Source: Victivallales bacterium (GTDB lineage Bacteria > Verrucomicrobiota > Lentisphaeria > Victivallales > UBA1829). Taken from it: a stretch of DNA of 17,874 bases. Both the position numbers and the translations under genes were made by a program. Under the pieces are notes generated by a model, which saw only the letters and a program-made list of their open reading frames with translations, searched no databases and was not told the DNA's origin. This document shows, piece by piece, positions 14,937-17,874 of this stretch; position 1 is the first letter of the stretch, and the number at the start of each line of letters is the position of its first letter. The DNA lies in assembly GCA_016285335.1 (NCBI GenBank), contig JAEEQO010000039.1, positions 1 to 17,874 of the forward strand. The letters run 5' to 3'.

Positions 14937-17609
14937 TTACGCAATCGTCGAAGTTGAAACCTTGGTGAATTCCATTCTGGTCCCATTCAGTCCGAGACGG
15001 TATTCGTATCCGGTTCCTGCGGAATAATAGTATCCGTTTTGGGAATCCCAGCTCATGGCGGTCAGCGGGTCTCCCGAATCTTTTGCGTAGTTAACGGAGA
15101 AAGTGTTCGCGCCGAATCCGGTGTACGCGTCGTCCCCGGCGTTTTCAAGAATCGTCCAGGAATTGGATCCGTCCCAGTCGCCCAGATAGAGATTCAGCGT
15201 ATCGCCGGTAAAATCGTTCTCGAAATTGCCGGTGAAATCCGCCTGTGTCTCATCGGTCTTTTTGCCATACGTGAATTCCCAGTTTTCGACACAGGAGAAG
15301 CTGTAGGTTCCCCCGTCCTTCAGCGAGACCGCGCTGCCGCTGCATTCAAAGTCGTTGAATCCTCTGATCTTGTTGCATTGAAGCTTGCCGTTGAATCCGG
15401 TGAACGACAGGGTCCTTTTGCCGGTAACAGAGGATCCTTCCACCTTGCCGGAAATGGGATCGATGTCATCTCCGCTGCAGCTGCCCCAGATTTCGGTGTT
15501 ATCGTTGAACGTGAGGTTGGCGCCGGCTCCCGTGAGGACCAGTTTCGCATTTCCTGTAATCTTTCCCCATCCGTGGGACCCCACGACAAGGTTACCCAGA
15601 CGAATCTTGTTTTCCGTGGAATCGACCGTGACCGTTACATTTCCGCCGATTATGGTTCGAGCGGAGATTGAGTTTTCCTTTTTGGAAGAGATACAGCCGC
15701 CGTAGATCCAGCTTCCGGCGGCAAACGTTCCGCCTGAAATGGTCAAGTTGACGTTGCCGTTGACCGTCGCCATGCCATCTCCATCCGTAACCGAGCCGGT
15801 CGAGTTCAGCAACCCTCCCGCAAGGCGATAGTTGAACGTGCCGCCCGAAATATAGGTGTTGATGTCGCCGTTTACCGTAAACTGGCCACGCTCGAATCTG
15901 TCACCTGCGGCGACGATGCCGGTTGTGGAAGAACCGAATATGCCGCCGGAGATTTTGAGCATATGGGCAAACGCTCTTTCGGTTTCGGGATCCACATTTA
16001 CACCTGTGAGCGCATAATTGTCACTGGAGTTGCCCAAATGGATATTGCTGCCGCCAACAATGAATTTCTCGAAAGTGCCGTCCTCAATGGTGATGACGTT
16101 GCTTGCGGAAACAGAGCCGCTGGTTGCCACCGCTCTGGTGCCGCCGCACACCGCCTTGGTGAATTTTATATCCCCGACGCCTTTCTGAACAGTCGTGTTG
16201 ACGCCTTGGAGTTCGATGATATCATTGAACGTTCCTTTTTCAATAACGAGGTTGGCGCTGCTCCCAGCCGCAATGCCCGCCGCAGGATTCACATCATTGA
16301 ATGCGTTGACGCCGTATGTTTTTCCCTCTTCACCTGGAATAGGGGCTCCTTGACTGTAATTCCAGTCGGCGTTCACAAACACGGTTTCCGCGGATGACAC
16401 CCAATATTCGTACCCACCATCAGCTGTCTTTGTGGTGTAAAGGTGGAGCCCTTCAGCGATTTCGACAGGTACTGCTGATGCTGAACTGCCGGAGAGAGAG
16501 ATGATCCTCTCGCAACCGAAGCTGGAACTGGATCCGGTCACTGTAATTTTCCCCCCCTGCGCTGCACCTATTTCCCCCGCAACAATTAACGAAGAAGAGT
16601 CCATCTCAACAGTTGATTCATGGATATAAATGGAATCTGCTGAGAAGGTGGAGTTCTCTTCGATCGAAATCGTGCTGCCGGACTCCAAAAAAACCACGGC
16701 GGGGTGCTCCGCGGAGGGAACGAAACCCTCTCCTGTTGCCTCGAATGCGGCTCCGTCTGAAACACTTACTGTTGCGCCGACCGTGTCCACGACAAGAGAA
16801 CCTGTTGTGAAGCTGGTTCCTTCGCCGCTGATTTCAAGTGTTCCATCGATGTCTGTCTCTCCGTTGCTTATGAACGCGGCTCCGTCTGAAATACTTACTG
16901 TTGCGCCGGACGTGTTCACGACAAGGGAACCTGTTGTGAAGCTGGTTCCTTCGCCGCTGATTTCAAGTGTTCCATCGATGTCTGTCTCTCCGTTGCTTAT
17001 GAACGCGGCTCCGTCTAAAACTCTAACTTTTGAGGCGCCTTCGTCATCGACAAGAGAATTTGTTGTGAAACTGGTTCCTTCGCCGCTGATTTCAATTGTT
17101 CCGCCGATTTCTGTCTCCCCAAGGGTATTGAACTGGGCTCCGTCTTCGATGTAAAGAAAAGATTGATTGGCGACATCTAATTTGCCTGACACTGTAATGA
17201 TTGAGTCATTTACAACATACACTTTACTACCCCATCCAGTGTCAAAAACATTTTCATCTGAGGATGAAAAAACCGCAAACGCGCTATCAAAAGTGACAGT
17301 GGGGGAGCCATATTGAAGCAAGAATTTCCCGAAATTCGCGGTTTTGAAGTTGTCAAGCTTCACTGTGGAAAACGTAAAGTTAACATGTGTAACAAAATCA
17401 CCATAGGATGCTTGGGCAGCGCAAGTAGAAAAATAAAGATTTGAATTGGCGGGGAAATTCCATAGATTAACAAATTCCGCGGAATTGAATGCGTTAGTGC
17501 CAAATATGAGCCCGCTCACATCAAATGGGGTGCTGTCAGCGTAAGGGATCTCCTCACCTACACTATAAGTCCAGTCCGCCCTCGCGTAAAGATAAGTCGT
17601 CGCTGCCAT
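14937..17609 (-). CDS. Large repeat-rich probable surface or secreted protein
   Basis: The 890 residues are Ser/Thr/Gly/Asn-rich and beta-helix-like, with no catalytic motif recognised. Residues about 164-290 form three 43-residue tandem repeats (core DIDGTLEISGEGTSFTTG). A second part (about 450-630) contains repeated ISGGTF/ISGGIF segments, typical of adhesin-like passengers. The start motif ADWTYSVGEEIP...GTNAFN (11-42) recurs as ADWNYSQGAPIP...GVNAFN (414-437). GYEYW (399-403) likewise matches GYEYRLG near the C-terminus. The protein is thus two related modules in tandem. No classical signal peptide or anchor is visible. The ATG at 17609 follows AGAGGAG (17625-17619), and a good promoter lies at 17665-17693. 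Function is inferred from composition only. Confidence 0.8.
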   Translation of the reverse strand: MAATTYLYARADWTYSVGEEIPYADSTPFDVSGLIFGTNAFNSAEFVNLWNFPANSNLYFSTCAAQASYGDFVTHVNFTFSTVKLDNFKTANFGKFLLQYGSPTVTFDSAFAVFSSSDENVFDTGWGSKVYVVNDSIITVSGKLDVANQSFLYIEDGAQFNTLGETEIGGTIEISGEGTSFTTNSLVDDEGASKVRVLDGAAFISNGETDIDGTLEISGEGTSFTTGSLVVNTSGATVSISDGAAFISNGETDIDGTLEISGEGTSFTTGSLVVDTVGATVSVSDGAAFEATGEGFVPSAEHPAVVFLESGSTISIEENSTFSADSIYIHESTVEMDSSSLIVAGEIGAAQGGKITVTGSSSSFGCERIISLSGSSASAVPVEIAEGLHLYTTKTADGGYEYWVSSAETVFVNADWNYSQGAPIPGEEGKTYGVNAFNDVNPAAGIAAGSSANLVIEKGTFNDIIELQGVNTTVQKGVGDIKFTKAVCGGTRAVATSGSVSASNVITIEDGTFEKFIVGGSNIHLGNSSDNYALTGVNVDPETERAFAHMLKISGGIFGSSTTGIVAAGDRFERGQFTVNGDINTYISGGTFNYRLAGGLLNSTGSVTDGDGMATVNGNVNLTISGGTFAAGSWIYGGCISSKKENSISARTIIGGNVTVTVDSTENKIRLGNLVVGSHGWGKITGNAKLVLTGAGANLTFNDNTEIWGSCSGDDIDPISGKVEGSSVTGKRTLSFTGFNGKLQCNKIRGFNDFECSGSAVSLKDGGTYSFSCVENWEFTYGKKTDETQADFTGNFENDFTGDTLNLYLGDWDGSNSWTILENAGDDAYTGFGANTFSVNYAKDSGDPLTAMSWDSQNGYYYSAGTGYEYRLGLNGTRMEFTKVSTSTIA
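16747..17133 (-). repeat. 129-bp in-frame tandem repeat
   Basis: Units begin at 16747, 16876 and 17005, with a degenerate continuation at 17134; each step is 129 bp (43 codons). Bases 16801-16887 and 16930-17016 are identical over 87 bp, pointing to a recent duplication or gene conversion. The third unit is more diverged. Confidence 0.9.
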
Positions 17610-17664
17610 TTCTCGTTTCTCCTCTTGGTTGTAAGGTTCGATATTTTTTTATAAAGACGTCTCA

Positions 17665-17693
17665 AATATACATCCGAAACCAAGCAAAATCAA
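17665..17693 (-). promoter_or_regulatory. Sigma70-type promoter for the 890-residue protein
   Basis: On the minus strand, TTGATT (17693-17688) and TATATT (17670-17665) are 17 bp apart, about 55 bp before the start codon. The same -10 hexamer and spacer occur at the cysM and rrf2 promoters. The small peptide gene is probably in this transcript. Confidence 0.65.
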
Positions 17694-17735
17694 GTGCGAA
17701 CAATGTGGAAAACGGAAAAAATCACATTCTTTCTT

Positions 17736-17752
17736 TTTTTGCAATGCAAAAA
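17736..17752. repeat. 17-bp AT-rich palindrome (possible terminator of the right-edge gene)
   Basis: TTTTTGCA and TGCAAAAA flank a single A. It lies 11 nt downstream of the stop of the right-edge gene and could form a weak hairpin with U-rich flank in either direction, or act as a binding site. Confidence 0.4.
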
Positions 17753-17762
17753 TACGCAACTT

Positions 17763-17873
17763 TTATGCTCGTGATTCAGTTTTTATGAACAATGCGTCCG
17801 TGATGCGATTGTCCACGCGGTGAAGCGCATCCCGCAAAAGCATGCGCGTGCCGGGTTCCCTGTATGCGTACGA
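17763..17873 (-). CDS. 3' end of an unidentified gene (runs off right edge)
   Basis: A minus-strand frame is open from the right edge for 36 codons to TAA at 17765-17763. It reads SYAYREPGTRMLLRDALHRV and then DNRITDALFIKTESRA. The GC-rich, arginine- and leucine-rich sequence looks coding, unlike the AT-rich intergenic DNA that follows the stop. I do not recognise the family from this fragment. The other two minus-strand frames give less protein-like sequence. Confidence 0.45.
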   Translation of the reverse strand, partial: SYAYREPGTRMLLRDALHRVDNRITDALFIKTESRA

Positions 17874-17874
17874 C

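Overview
The window is GC-rich, with dense one-strand operons and genes for oxygen-sensitive radical-SAM and Fe-S enzymes (HydE, ThiH, NadA). It also carries large AIDA-type/RTX repeat proteins. This combination suggests an anaerobic, Gram-negative-type bacterium; the style of the repeat proteins recalls gut Lentisphaerae such as Victivallis. That assignment is an inference from gene style, not a sequence match.

Left part (1-8522, all minus strand). This is a sulfur-assimilation and sulfur-trafficking block. Read in the direction of transcription: cysK, an HD-domain protein, thiS, thiF, thiG, thiH, nadA, mnmA, hydE. Gaps run from small overlaps to 61 nt, so this looks like one operon of about 7.4 kb. 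It is followed by a separately promoted pair: a CysM-like cysteine synthase and the start of a JAMM (M67) peptidase gene that leaves the window. CysK would supply cysteine from sulfide. ThiS/ThiF form a sulfur-carrier system for the thiazole of thiamine (ThiG, ThiH). The CysM + JAMM pair resembles the protein-thiocarboxylate cysteine pathway (CysO/CysM/Mec). NadA, MnmA and HydE are consumers of sulfur or Fe-S clusters.

The regulator (8641-9196, plus strand) is an Rrf2/IscR-type protein with a three-cysteine cluster motif, divergent from cysK. The leaders of both cysteine-synthase genes share a CAACC-N5-GGTT dyad, a candidate operator.

Middle (9197-11966). This is a lower-density accessory stretch. 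It holds a decayed gene with a primase-like SGGKSIHA motif, a class II Fic gene flanked by phased copies of a CGCTTAC-containing repeat, and about 560 bp of non-coding DNA with a candidate terminator.

Right part (11967-17609, minus strand). Two large, repeat-rich, probably secreted proteins lie on either side of a 44-residue peptide gene with a YxxPxV motif and an acidic Asn/Asp-rich tail. One protein is an AIDA-repeat plus RTX protein; the other carries 43-residue tandem repeats. A strong promoter precedes the second. The 3' end of an unidentified minus-strand gene enters at the right edge.
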